In this document: one piece after another, positions 42,544 to 54,887 of the stretch | Layout: each line of letters starts with the position of its first letter | How positions within the stretch are numbered: position 1 is the stretch's first letter | Assembly: GCF_000002985.6 (NCBI RefSeq) | Contig: NC_003281.10 | Span: 7,936,001-8,000,000, forward strand | DNA: 64,000 bases | Source of the DNA: Caenorhabditis elegans | Lineage: Eukaryota > Nematoda > Chromadorea > Rhabditida > Rhabditidae | Direction: 5' to 3' | The notes under the pieces: generated by a model | What the model was told of the DNA's origin: nothing | Databases searched by the model: none | Seen by the model: only the letters and a program-made list of their open reading frames with translations | Translations under genes and position numbers: made by a program

Positions 42544-45073
42544 ACATTTTTCCCCGCTTCAATTGGCTGTGAAGTAAATTTCGCTTTTAGAAATAAGGAA
42601 AAACTGATAAGATATACTGTATACTTGCTTACAATGGAAAACGCTTTTTGTATCAGAATGTCGTTAGGAACTCAAATTAGTCCCACTCATTCGAAAAATT
42701 CCCACAAAAATTTAATACTGCTCCCGGAGAGTTTTGAACTTTGAAAAATCATTTGAAAACTTTGCCACAATTTTTCAACCTAACACATACACACATTTTT
42801 GTACGGTGAATTCGACGAGTAAACAAGTAACCTTGGCGAGTGCCGGCGCCTTTATTTTCTTGTCTAACCATCTGCATCTCTTCATTCTTTTTCACTGAAC
42901 TCTCTTATTTTTTCATGATATTTCATCTGCTCGCCAATAAAAAAGGCGATTCTCAGTTGTTTGCTTCCTCTCTTTCTTTCTACCCATGCCAACGAGTTTT
43001 GTTTTCTTTTTGATTTTTTAAATTTTTTTGCGATAGGAAATAAGATGATAGTAAATACTGAAAGGTTTATTAGTCGACTGTTGTTTCCCGCTGATGAATA
43101 AGGAAATTAAAATTTTTTTTGTTGAAAAATTGTGTTTTTTCGAACAAATGTCGAGATTTTGTTAGAACGTTAAATAAGAATTGCTCCAGCCCAACCAATT
43201 ACTCCGAAATTCATCGAAAGAAGGAATTTGTAGTGGAAACAATAAATAAAGCTCGTAAAAGTTTTTTGTGGGCTCTTTTTGTCTGAAACACCTCCGTTTC
43301 TAAAAATTGCAACTACATTCCCGTATACAAAAGTTCTTTCGACCAAGAACAAAAAAATTTCAGTTGCTTTTCTCCTTTGACAAAAATTAACAAATAAAAT
43401 GAATATTTTAGGAGCCAAATAAAAAAAATTAAACAAAAAAGAACAGTCCTCATTTGGATTTAGATTTCTGTAATTGTAAGTCGTAAATCCGCAACATCTA
43501 GATAATCGTCAAATGGGGCTCAGACAGCTCAAACCCTGGCTTTTTGAATGATTGGCAACCAACGTTGGTGAAATTTTCTCATTTTTAAATCGCTCACCAC
43601 TTCTTTATTCTAAAGAGTTCTCTGGTCACTCACCTATAAATCCAAAAAAAAGTGCTTCGATACACAAAATTTTATTCTCTTTTCAAAGAAAAAGGGACCT
43701 TTTCCTCTATGCTATCGATCACCTGCGAATAGAACCTAACGGAAAACAAAAACAAAAAGAGCAACTGAGCCCCGGAGCCTCACCAAAACCAATTATCAAC
43801 GGCGCGGAACATCTTTTCCCCTCTATTTCTGCCATCACATTCCGTTTCGAGAAAAAAAAGAGCAACTTTTTCCTGCTCTGAGCCATAGGGTGCTCCTTTA
43901 TTTCCGGTTGGTCCCTCTAGCTCTCCATTTCTCAAAACGAGCTGCTTGTTGCTCCCTTTTTGAGCTCATTCTGTGCTCGTTTCTCGAGGAGAATTGCCCG
44001 GTGCAATGAATGTATTCAATTGTTGTCTTGTTGGTGAGTCAAATTTGTATGAAAAAAAATTCAAGAAATGTATTGTATTGTTGTCTACGTGTGATCCAGA
44101 GTATCTTCAGAAGGTGTGGTTTTTTTTCTGAACTCTAAATTAAAAAAAAAACACATTTTCGGCCTGCTCCTGACACTGAGTTGACATGTCCTTCGCTTAG
44201 ACTCATGGGAATGTAGAATTGGTTTCAAAAGCAAAACACGCAAACTCTGGTCCCCCGCAGCTTTTACATCGATTTCCAAATGTTTTTTGTTCGTTTTCTC
44301 GGTTTCAAAAGACAATTTTATCCGTATCAAAAGGTCATACAGGGAAATTTCGGAACAAAATTGAAAGAAAAATCCTTGAATAATTGAAAATCATGTTCAA
44401 AAATTACGATTTGCTTAGTTTTATCTGATTTTCTGAGCATATTCTATATTTCGAAACCCATTGAATGTGGCAATTGTTTTTTTGGTGTGTTGTGCCTCAC
44501 TCCAATACCAATTTCCGTGACGATTAAATTGAAAACAAGACCGAAAAACCAAAAGAGAAACAAAAAAATAAAATCTAGTTTTTTTTTCTCCCCCTGTCAC
44601 ATTGAATTTATATTTTTATCCGTTTCCAATTAGGTTCATCCGTTTTGTTTGCCATCGATAGCTAATTGATGACAATCAAATAAATTAATAGATAAAGTTT
44701 CTATTTCCATTAACTCAAATTTCCTTTATTCTGTCAACTAAATTTATGTTGTTTCGTGCTCAGAAAATATGAGAAAAAAAACAGAAAAATGCATGCACAA
44801 AAAAGTTGACGCTAATCTTTGTCTCCCCAACTCCGAAGGCTCAAAGAGCACGCAAAGGGCTTATCGATTTTAAGAATTACACATTCCTTAAAAAAAGCTC
44901 TAACTCTAAAAATTATTTTATGTTTCCATTCTCAATTGCTGTATCCCCAAGAAGAGGTAAAAATTTGTTTTTTTTTTCTCTATGTTGTGAGCCTGATTGC
45001 TCTGCTTCTTCTGACTTTTTCGTTGAACAAAAATCAAATTTTATTTCAAATTCATAGATATTCTGTTTTGCAG
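42544..45073. other. Upstream region of clp-1, with candidate alternative 5' exons
   Basis: 2.5 kb. A candidate first exon at 44006-44033 (ATG AAT GTA ... then donor GTGAGTC) ends in phase 1, matching the acceptor at 45073. A second open stretch at about 44806-44956 ends AGAAGAG/GTAAAA, also phase 1. Otherwise AT-rich with no gene I can support. Confidence 0.4.
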
Positions 45074-45168
45074 ACCCCGAAAATCGTGCGGCAGGCTCAA
45101 ACGAGGAGGAAAACTATCAAAAAAAGACAACAACCGACGGTTTCACAGCAAAAGCCGACGGAATCAAA

Positions 45169-48100
45169 ATGGCTGACGATGAGGAAGAAATTATTCAAAA
45201 AGTCGAAGTGAAGCCGGATGAATTCAATGGATTAATTGGATCAATTGCTGGTAACCTGATTAGAGATAAGGTTAGTTTAATTTTTGGTTAGAATATTTTT
45301 TTTTTAAATTTGCTACATAGACATGTTGAAATTTAATTGCAACCTAAAACTAATTATCTCACAGGTCGGTGGCGCCGGTGGTGATATCCTTGGAGGCCTT
45401 GCCAGTAACTTCTTCGGAGGTGGAGGCGGCGGAGGAGGCGGCGGCGGAGGCGGAGGTTTCGGTGGTGGAAATGGAGGATTCGGTGGAGGTATTTTTATTT
45501 TCAAAATTGTCAGACAAAAATTCCCTAAAAATTCAAGTTCCTTTTTTTGTGTTAGAAAACATTTAGATTCACTCAAAACATCACCGTGTGGCTTAGATCA
45601 GTGAATTTTTTCTCACACCTTATATGTTGTCCATGTTATCGTAATCCCATTTGCTGCTACAGTAATCCATAGGTTCGAACTACGATCAAGGCGGGAATGG
45701 GAACAGCGGAGATCAACAAAAAAGGAAACGAGACATGGCGAAAGACTTGATTGGAGGAATATTCGATAATGTGGTGAATAGGAAAGGAAAGAAGGAGCAG
45801 GATAACTATGGTAGCGTTTGTGTTTTTTTTATTTGCTGTTTTGTGCTTTCTATAGATTTGATTATATAATTAGCTTAATCATTTTCTCAAATTTTCTGAA
45901 CATGGTCTGTAATTTATTATCCTCGGTTTTTTTTCTAGTTTTTCATTCTTGGACGTCTGGGAATGTGAAGCTTCTTTGTCTTTTGTTCCGTAATTGTTCA
46001 CCAATCTTCAAGCTTTTTTCTTGAAAATAGCGCAATTCCACGCTCATAGCACAAATTCATCAACTTATGTTAAAAATCAGGTGGAGGTCGACAACAGCCG
46101 CCACCAAATAACAATTTTGGTGGTGGAGGTGGATCTGGCGGTGGCGGAGGGTTCGGAGACATTCTTGGGGGACTTTTGAGCGGCGGAGGTGGCGGCGGTG
46201 GACAAAGAGGCGGCGGAGGGCAAAATTACGGTCTGAGAGTTTGAAAATACAATAAGTTAAGCTTCTACGCACTCACCAACACTCACTTAAATACTAACAA
46301 CACCACTCATTTCCAAAATTTGATTTGAAAAATATGGCTATTTTGAAAGAAGCTTTAGACTTTTAAATTCTCCTGTTAATTCGCTTTTGACTGATGATTC
46401 GTGATTTTCCTTTAAAAATGCAATATTTTGCATGTTTGCTGTGATATTTCGTGTGAAATTTAGGCGGAGGCGGCAGTGGCGGTGGCGGTGGTGGAAACAA
46501 CATCGGAAGCTTGGTCGGATCACTTATTGGTGGTGGTGGTATGCATTAGGATTGTAGTGTGCATGTAGTATCATAAATGTTGTGTTAATATTTTAATAGT
46601 TAATAGAGCTGATGATCAGAACATTTATAGATCTTATTGACACTTATTTATCACATCTAATTGTATTTCATTTCTGAACTATCTACACAAATGTGGCACC
46701 CATGAAATTCAAGCTAGAGTAATATTTTAGGCGGAGGTGGTAACTACGGCGGTGGTGGTGGAAATCAAGGAGGCGGCGGAGGCGGTGGCTTTAACTTCAA
46801 TGATATCGGTGGACTCATCAACAGTATGGGAGGTGGTGGTGGTGGTGGCCAGAGACAAGGTATAGAACATTTATTAATATACTTTGAATAATTTGAAAAA
46901 TTTTAGGCGGTGGTGGAGGAGGCTTCGGAGATATCCTCGGAGGAATCGGATCTCTCATTGGCGGAGGAGGCGGTGGCCAGTACAATGGTGGAGGTGGAAA
47001 TGTGAACCCGAATAATCTCAACGGTGGAATGGTGAATGTTATCGGAAATCTCATTGGAGAAGCTGCTCACAGATTCCTCGGCGTTGATCCGGGTACAGGC
47101 AGAATCATTGGAGCTGTCGCTGGAAATGTGATTATGGGACTTGGTGGAAAAGATAATTCTCTTGGAAATATCGGAAAAGTTATTCTGGACAATATTATTT
47201 CTGGAAAGTTCCGTAGGGATGTTGATCCATTCGTTCGTCCAGGACCAGATCCAGATAGAGGAGGTGGTGGAAGTGGTCCAAGCCCTATTTCACCAAGACC
47301 AACTACCGAACCACAAGACTTCTATGAGCTCAGAGATCAATGTCTTGAGGTGAGTGTTCAAAACATATCATTTTTAAAATAATAAATTCAGAGCAAACGA
47401 CTATTCGAGGATCCACAATTCTTGGCCAATGATAGTTCGTTATTCTTCTCGAAACGTCCACCAAAACGTGTAGAATGGCTTCGTCCTGGAGAAATCACAA
47501 GAGAGCCACAACTGATTACAGAGGGTCACTCGAGATTTGATGTTATTCAGGTTAGCTCTTGGATTATTTTCAGAATTTTTAATATTTGAAATGTACTATT
47601 AAAATTATATATTCTTTCAGGGAGAACTCGGAGATTGTTGGCTCTTGGCTGCTGCAGCCAATTTAACTCTCAAGGATGAGCTCTTCTATCGTGTGGTTCC
47701 ACCAGATCAATCTTTCACTGAAAACTACGCTGGAATCTTCCATTTCCAATTCTGGCAGTACGGAAAATGGGTGGATGTTGTTATTGACGACAGATTACCA
47801 ACGAGTAACGGCGAGCTTCTCTATATGCATTCTGCTAGTAATAATGAGTTCTGGAGTGCACTTTTAGAGAAGGCATATGCAAAGTAAGTTCGGACTTTTG
47901 ACCGACATTTATGAAGGAATAAACTAGTTAATTAATTTTCAAGATTGTTCGGATCATACGAGGCTCTCAAGGGAGGTACCACATCTGAAGCACTTGAGGA
48001 CATGACTGGAGGACTCACCGAGTTTATCGACCTCAAAAACCCACCAAGAAACTTGATGCAAATGATGATGAGAGGGTAGGGATTAAAGTCTAATTTACAT

Positions 48101-50032
48101 TATTATCCAAAAACGAGTTGTGCCAAACTACAGTACCCGGTCTCGACGCGACAATTTTTGTTAATTATGAATGTCTGTGCGCCTTTAATGAGTACTGTAG
48201 TTTCAAACTTTCGTTGATGCCGAATTTTCATTGATTTTGCATAGTTTTTTGTTAGAAACAGAAATAAAACAATTAAGAACACACAAACTATGAAAAATCG
48301 ATAAAAAATTCCACAAAAATAAAATCTTGAAAGTAAAGTACTCTTTAAAAGTGATCCCCTATTTATATTCGACAAAAAGTTGTCGTGTCGAGACCGATTA
48401 CCGTATTTTTTGCGCAAATTTTAGCGTCCATGTATTAACAAAATTTCAGATTCGAGATGGGATCCCTATTCGGTTGCTCCATCGAAGCCGATCCAAATGT
48501 TTGGGAAGCAAAAATGTCGAATGGTTTAGTGAAAGGACACGCCTATTCAATTACCGGATGCCGAATTGTTGACGGACCAAATGGACAAACTTGCATTCTT
48601 CGAATCCGTAATCCATGGGGAAATGAACAGGAATGGAATGGACCATGGTCAGACAATTCACGCGAATGGCGAAGTGTTCCAGATTCTGTAAAACAAGATA
48701 TGGGACTGAAATTCGATCATGATGGAGAGTTTTGGATGTCATTTGATGATTTTATGAGGAATTTCGAGAAAATGGAAATTTGCAATCTTGGACCAGATGT
48801 TATGGATGAAGTCTATCAAATGACTGGTGTCAAGGCCGCTGGAATGGTTTGGGCTGCAAATACTCATGATGGTGCATGGGTTAGAAATCAAACAGCTGGA
48901 GGATGCAGGAATTACATCAGTAAGTAAATATTCATCTACAAATATTTTCAATTTTCAATTCAGACACTTTCGCCAACAATCCACAATTCCGAGTTCAACT
49001 TACCGATTCGGATCCTGATGATGATGATGAACTCTGCACTGTAATATTCGCCGTTTTGCAAAAATACAGGTAGCGCCACCAGATAGGGAAATCATTTTTA
49101 TTTTTCCAATTTTTAAGACGTAATCTGAAACAAGATGGACTTGACAACGTGCCAATTGGATTTGCTGTCTATGACGTGAGACTATTGTTATTTTGAAGAA
49201 AAAACAGGATTTGGCCTGAAATTTACGACAATTCTAGAAAACCTCAACTTTAAATAGAATAGTTGGAACATTTGAAAACTTAACTTTCCCCTAAAACTAC
49301 TAAAAAATTTTTAAACCTTTTAAATACGCTAAAAATTTACAGATGAACAATGTAAGTTGGCTAATTGAAAATCTTGTGAAACCGGTAAAATTGTCCAAAT
49401 CACGTCGTTTCTAGTTCAAAATAACCCACATTCAGTGAACCTCACCCACTTTGTTTAGTGTGTATTGTTTTATTGTTGAAGTACACGTGCTGATTTTTTG
49501 ACATTATCTAACCAATATTTATGTTTTGTTGTTTACTATTGGATGTGTGAAACGTATCAAATAACAGAAAAATGCAGTCATTTGAAAGAAAATTGTATTT
49601 TCTGTCTCTGTGTTCGTCCGAACCAAAGATTTTTTCAAGCTTTATAAAATTACATACTATTCAGGCCGGAAATAACCGTGGTCGACTGAGTAAACAGTTC
49701 TTCGCTGCCAACAAATCCGCGATGAGATCGGCCGCTTTCATCAATTTAAGAGAGGTAATTTTCTATCTTCAAAATTAAATTTTAAAAACCAAATTTTCAG
49801 ATGACTGGCCGCTTCCGTGTACCCCCGGGCAACTATGTTGTCGTTCCATCAACATTTGAACCAAACGAGGAAGCCGAGTTCATGCTCCGTGTCTACACGA
49901 ATGGATTTATCGAGTCGGAGTGAGTAGTGAATATCAAGATTTTGTACTTTGTTTTGATTTAACAGAATATATAAGCTGAGCTTCTGCAGGTACTAATAAT
50001 TCATTGATTCAATATTTTCCAGGGAACTGTAA
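45169..50032 (+). CDS. clp-1: Calpain cysteine protease with Gly-rich N-terminus
   Basis: Calpains are calcium-activated cytosolic Cys proteases. Model exons: 45169-45270, 45365-45488, 45673-45810, 46081-46230, 46464-46538, 46731-46859, 46907-47349, 47392-47550, 47621-47883, 47944-48075, 48450-48919, 48964-49069, 49118-49175, 49665-49754, 49801-49919, 50023-50032 (~855 residues). A polyglycine region is followed by the protease core: catalytic Cys in [16 protein letters not shown], His in [10 protein letters not shown], Asn in [11 protein letters not shown], and then a C2-like domain III ([17 protein letters not shown]). There is no penta-EF-hand, so it is an atypical calpain. An in-frame extension begins at 45074 and suggests a longer isoform. 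If the last donor is unused, the protein ends at the TGA at 49921. Confidence 0.88.
45400..47240 (+). repeat. GGN-repeat minisatellite in clp-1 Gly-rich exons
   Basis: Six consecutive exons consist mostly of GGT/GGA/GGC codons. The reverse strand reads as polyproline ORFs, which are shadows. Confidence 0.8.
48105..48420. repeat. Palindromic MITE-like element, copy 2 (clp-1 intron)
   Basis: Arm 1 (CCCGGTCTCGACGCGACAAT, then GCGCCTTTAATGAGTACTGT) and arm 2 (AAGTACTCTTTAAAAGTGAT, then GTCGTGTCGAGACCG) are inverse copies. It accounts for most of the 374-nt clp-1 intron. Confidence 0.75.
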
Positions 50033-51128
50033 GCCATTCTACTCACAACTACAACAACAAATAGCAAGATTGGATCTTCCTATACCTATTGTTTTGATCC
50101 ACTTCGTTATGTATAAATCTCTCTGTCACTCGTTCTATTTTCATCATTAACCCCCCTACCCTCTCTCTCTTTCCTCAATCGTCCCTCTTTTCTCCACTCT
50201 TTCTGCCTAATTTCCCGTCGATGTTTGCCGGATCTGCTCTGTAGAATTGTAATATTTTGATATGCTTGTTGTTTCACTGTATTCTTTTTTTTTGCCTTTT
50301 CCAGAGTAAATAAATTTTCTAGTTCTGATGAAAGATATCCAAAATTTCCGTCTTTTCAAAAATCAAGCCTGTCAAAAGATTAAGCATACGAAGTATTTTT
50401 AAATGAACAAAATTATCTTATATTCTTCAACACTTAAAAAATATTCACAGATTTCATTAGTATTGACTCTGTCGCTACGAATAATACCACATACACTAAA
50501 CCATTTCTGATCTAGCTTTAAAAATTTCTCTTTTTTTAAAAATCAATTAGGAAAGATAAAAATATATTTACCTCGAGTAGTGGGAGAAACTGTAAAAAAT
50601 CACGTTTTACGGTGAAGTAATAATACTTTTTTTTAGCAGCTTCGAACAAAAGTCTTTTTTCCAGCCCAATTTTGCATAAAATTTGTTTTTATTAAAATGA
50701 GAAAAAATTCATTTCTTTAATCGATTTCCAAAGCTTCGACATTACCGTAATCTTTAAAGGCGCACATTCTATTCTGCAGTAATCGTATCCTTCGTGTCGA
50801 GACCGGTCGGTACCGTATACTTTGGACTCACTAACTTTTTTTAATTTTTGGGTTCAATTTCATCGAAAATTTTTCCTAAAAGTTTATTTTGTTCATTTAT
50901 TTTTCTCACTTAAACATTTGTAAACGCGCACTTCATTGCTTTGATGCGAGGTACGCAGAATGACCCTCACAGATTCCCTCCTTTTCTCTCTCTCGAGAAA
51001 CCCTTTTGAAACAATTTTTGAAAATACAAACGCTTTTTTGAAGTATCAAAATCCGCGTGTTCTAGAATTCAATTCATATGTTTGTACTTAGAAAATAAAC
51101 TTAAATAATTCTATTTTCAGAGCGAATC
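50033..51128. other. Intergenic, clp-1 3' UTR and promoter of KH gene
   Basis: Contains a pyrimidine-rich 3' UTR (50150-50210) and AATAAA at 50309. A single MITE arm lies near 50740-50830. A trans-splice acceptor (CTATTTTCAG, ending 51120) lies 8 nt before the next ATG. Confidence 0.6.
50740..50830. repeat. MITE-like element, single arm (copy 3)
   Basis: ATTACCGTAATCTTTAAAGG, then GTGTCGAGACCGGTCGGTAC. It matches one arm of the family seen at 35180, 48105 and 55085; I find no second arm nearby. Confidence 0.65.
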
Positions 51129-54100
51129 ATGGCCAAAACAAAAGACAAATCGATATTTGTATCCAGCGTGGATTGTAGGTTCTTTATTTGCTTTTTAAAC
51201 AATAATTATAGTTTTTCAGCCGATTCTGATATAGAGGAAATAATTATGCCTCCAAAACCGCCAGTAGAAGTTATTCAGTTGGATGATTCCGATGATGGTG
51301 AATTCGTATATTCAAAAACAAGTAAATTTATGATATTTTCAGAGTGTCAAGACATTTGTAAACCTATTTACAATAAAAAAGTTCACAAAGACCCGATAGT
51401 GCGTGTTTCTTATAGACAGCGAATTCCAGGTGAGTTGCACACTCTTCAAGCTTCACATACAATTCACTATTTCAGAGTCATACTTCCCTGGAATATCAAC
51501 ATCGTTGATTAATGTCCAGAGAGAACACAACAATCGTAGCAAATATGACACGTGGGGCAGTAATTCATGTTCGGAACCCCGAATTTCTATAAGTAATATT
51601 GAACGTTTGGAGAAACCAAGTTATCATGAAGCGCGAAGAGTTCCAGTCTTTGAACGTCTAGAGAGAAGTCGAGAAATCAGCAACGGAAGGAACAACCAGA
51701 ATCCCATTCGTTTCAACCATAAATTCGTTCCACCCATAAATAGACAAACACCCCTTTTCAACAATCAACAACTTTTGGTAAATGTTCCATTCAACGAACA
51801 TCATCCTACCTTCTTGGAGCCTAGACCATTTTATCGATCAAATGTAAATGAGTACAATGCAGGTGGACTGAATCGAGGAAGTTTCCGAAAAATGGGACGA
51901 TTGAATATGGAAATCGTGCGAGATAATGATGATTTCGAAGAACATTTTTTGGCGCCAAACTTTCCTGCAAAATCTGCATCAATTGATCGTAGAGTAGATG
52001 ACTCACTCAGTAGTAATTCTTATTTGCGATCTGGAATGATCATGGCAAGTTCTGAACGATTGGAGGATCCAAGGTTTTCCGGAAGACTTCCAGTCTTCGC
52101 ACGTCAAATCAACAATCAGGAAATCAACAACGACAACTTCTACCAAAATTCCATTTGCTACAATCATAATAATTATCCGTCCAATTTGGAATCTAGAGTT
52201 TCTTTTCCGTTTGAGGCAAGGCATCATGATGCAGATGGACTGAATCGTGGACGTTATCAAGTAATGGAGCACGTGAATATGGGAATCATGCGTAATAGTG
52301 AAGATTTTGAAGATTACGACATCACTCAGACTGATCAAGATAATCATTTCTACAATGATAAAGATTCTGGAAAGCACCACCGTCATCGTCATCGTTCCAA
52401 GAATAACAAGAAACATAAAAAACACTATGACCGTAACGAATCTGGAAATTCTTCTGAATGTCGCGAAGAAGATGATTATGAGATAAGCAATCCTTCTGAG
52501 AAGCGTCACGAGAGGAAAAAGAGACAGCGTAGCAGTCACAGAAAGGAATCTGGTTAGTTGTGTCGGAGATAATTATTAAACCAAGAATATATGTATATTT
52601 CAGCTTGTGTGGACGAAGATAATTATATTCTTGATGAAGATCGTTTTTACCAACAAGAGTCTGATGAGTACCACAATAGTCTTGAAATGGAGAGAGAATA
52701 TGAACATGGAATGGATGTCGGTGTCAAAAAAGAGCACAGTTACAAGTGCGATGATATTGCACGAAGTGAGTTGGAGTTTTGAAAACTAGGAAGCTAGCAT
52801 TTATAAGAAAAAGCTTCTAGTTAAAACATTAATTTGAGAAAAATATCTACTTTATTTTCAGATGCAAGAAAACGCGCACGGTTGACCGACGACGATATGG
52901 CTCGACGTGAAGAGTTGTTTAAAGAATGGTCATATTCGAAGGAAATAGTTGATGGTGTAACACAGCTCTGTAAGATTTGACATAAGCTGATTTTGTTTTC
53001 AATATATATTTTCAGTTGGTGGTCCACCTAGAGAGTCCGAGAGACATCAGAAAAAGCAGAAAGAGCTGGTGTTTGAAGCGGATCGTACGGCCATGCATGC
53101 TCTTTCCATTCGCTCTGGAGCTCTCGGTTGGTTTATCTCACTGAATCCAACGTTACAGTTTCTTTTTTTCAGTAAAGGCACGACTGCTTGAGATCCACTA
53201 TGCAACAGGATGTCATCTTATTTTCCTGGAGGAAGTTAAACGCGGTGGATATACATACGTCGAACTGAAAGGAGATCCCGAGCACATCAAGAATGCTCAA
53301 AAAATGATTGATGATATGGTTATTGATGAACACTACATTCATGATGGTCGAGAAAGTATTGTATACTTTTATAATGCTCCCCACGAATTGCGTAATACAA
53401 GAGGATTCGATTTGAATTGCAGAAGCATTGAGGTGAGATTTTTTGAGTACATATTATTTAAATTTGGCAATTTTCGATGCAAAGCTTTGGAAACCAATAT
53501 TTCTTGAAGGCACTTTTCCCTCGTTCGAAAATATTTAGGGCGTCAAAATGTACAATTTCAATATTAGTTCTAGGGGAAAATTTTTTTCAGAAATACTGTG
53601 GAATCATCATCGAGAAAATGAGAGAAGTGTTTGGTATCGGCGGATATGTGTCAACCGCACCACTGAAACTTACTGGAAGTGTTAATTCCATTCACATGGC
53701 TAGAGAAACGATGCAATCGAAAACAAAGCGTTTCCTCGATGAAGAGAAGTTCAAGGAGACTGTAGAACATTGTACGCCAATAAGTTTCTACCGAAAAATC
53801 ATTGGACGTTGTGGAGAGAACTTGAAAACTATCGAGAAAGTGACTCGTACTGCCATCGTTTTCAAACGCTCATTTGATAATAATGAGGCGTGCTTTTCAA
53901 TTCGTGGAAGAACTGATAACATCAAGCAGGCTATCGAGAAAATTGAGGTTTTTAATTTTAATTTTAGACTTTCAGTTTTAGTATCTATTTTCAGGAGATC
54001 ACGCACGAGAATCAGCCAGCGGATGATGATCCGGGTATCTTCCAAGTTCGTGTTCCAGAAAACATGGTTGCCCGGCTTATTGGAAGGCATGGCGTAGAAA

Positions 54101-54450
54101 TCAACAGAATTCGAAGTGAATCGAAAGCAAAGTGCTACTTGAATGCTATTAGAGGAAATCTCGATGATAAGTTCATGGTTTGTAGTGGTGGAGTTGAAGA
54201 AGCTGCCTATGCTGCATATTTAACCAAGGTTAAAATAGGAATTATTGACCCGAAGGTTATTCAATTCAACTCGGATGATTTCAGTGAGTTGACATCATTT
54301 AATGTTATTATTTTTTTCTTTTTCAATTTTCGGAAACATTACTAGTTAATTTTTCTTTTTTCAGACAACTTGTCAAAAGTGAAACCGATGGAAGATCCGA
54401 GACTCGTTATGCTCAAAAAAAGATACGCAGAAAGAAAAGAATGCAAATAA
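51129..54450 (+). CDS. Multi-KH-domain RNA-binding protein
   Basis: Exons 51129-51174, 51220-51321, 51343-51429, 51476-52552, 52604-52765, 52862-52969, 53016-53126, 53173-53432, 53591-53947, 53995-54283 and 54365-54450 give 894 residues. The long N-terminal half is disordered, with acidic SDSDIEEI and VIQLDDSDDGEF near the start. Two related blocks share the pattern LNRG...NMGI/NMEI. A basic His/Lys/Arg run follows (KHHRHRHRSKNNKKHKKHYD). The C-terminal third has KH-type modules: GCHLIFLEEVKRGGYTYVEL, then YRKIIGRCGENLKTIEKV with the GxxG loop, and ARLIGRHGVEINRIRSESKA. KH domains bind single-stranded RNA, so a role in mRNA or small-RNA biology is inferred. No symbol is recognised. Confidence 0.8.
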
Positions 54451-54887
54451 GTGAATTTTTTAAATAGTTTCAAAGTATTTCTCTTGATTTTGTACTGCAT
54501 TTTTTATCCATTTTTGTTTTTTCTCCTGTATTTCCCCAATCTTTTTTTACGGTTTTCTTACATACTTTACTGGTTCTCTACTCCCGAATCTCAATAAACG
54601 ACATGTCATTGTTTTTGGACGGTTGAAGTATATTGTCTGGTACCGTCTGAATGACCATGGTACCTCATTCAGACGTACCATCTGAAAGAACTTTTTTCGC
54701 AAAAAATACTTACACTTCACACAAACACTTTATACTTTATTTCAAAAAAAATTATTGTAAAATAGCAAAACCTGACAAATGGGGAAGCAATCACGAAATT
54801 GAAATTACATAGAAAAATGAAATAAATATTTCTTTTTAAATTAAATGTGTGATAAATACCCGTTAATTTAAATTATTATTTAAAATT
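54451..54887. other. Convergent 3' intergenic with hairpin
   Basis: Between the KH gene and npr-17. AATAAA at about 54593 serves the KH gene. The hairpin at 54639-54679 is described separately. Confidence 0.6.
54639..54679. other. Strong hairpin between convergent genes
   Basis: GGTACCGTCTGAATGA is followed by a 10-nt loop and TCATTCAGACGTACC, an inverse copy lacking one G. It gives a near-perfect 15-16 bp stem about 40 nt past the KH gene's AATAAA. Confidence 0.7.

Noticed and set aside
44819-45211. 130-codon ORF overlapping the clp-1 start
   Set aside because: It is out of frame with clp-1 and is broken by the acceptor at 45073; the overlapping frame that joins clp-1 is the more plausible coding one.
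45313-45576. Polyproline ORFs opposite the clp-1 Gly exons
   Set aside because: Reverse complement of GGN repeats.
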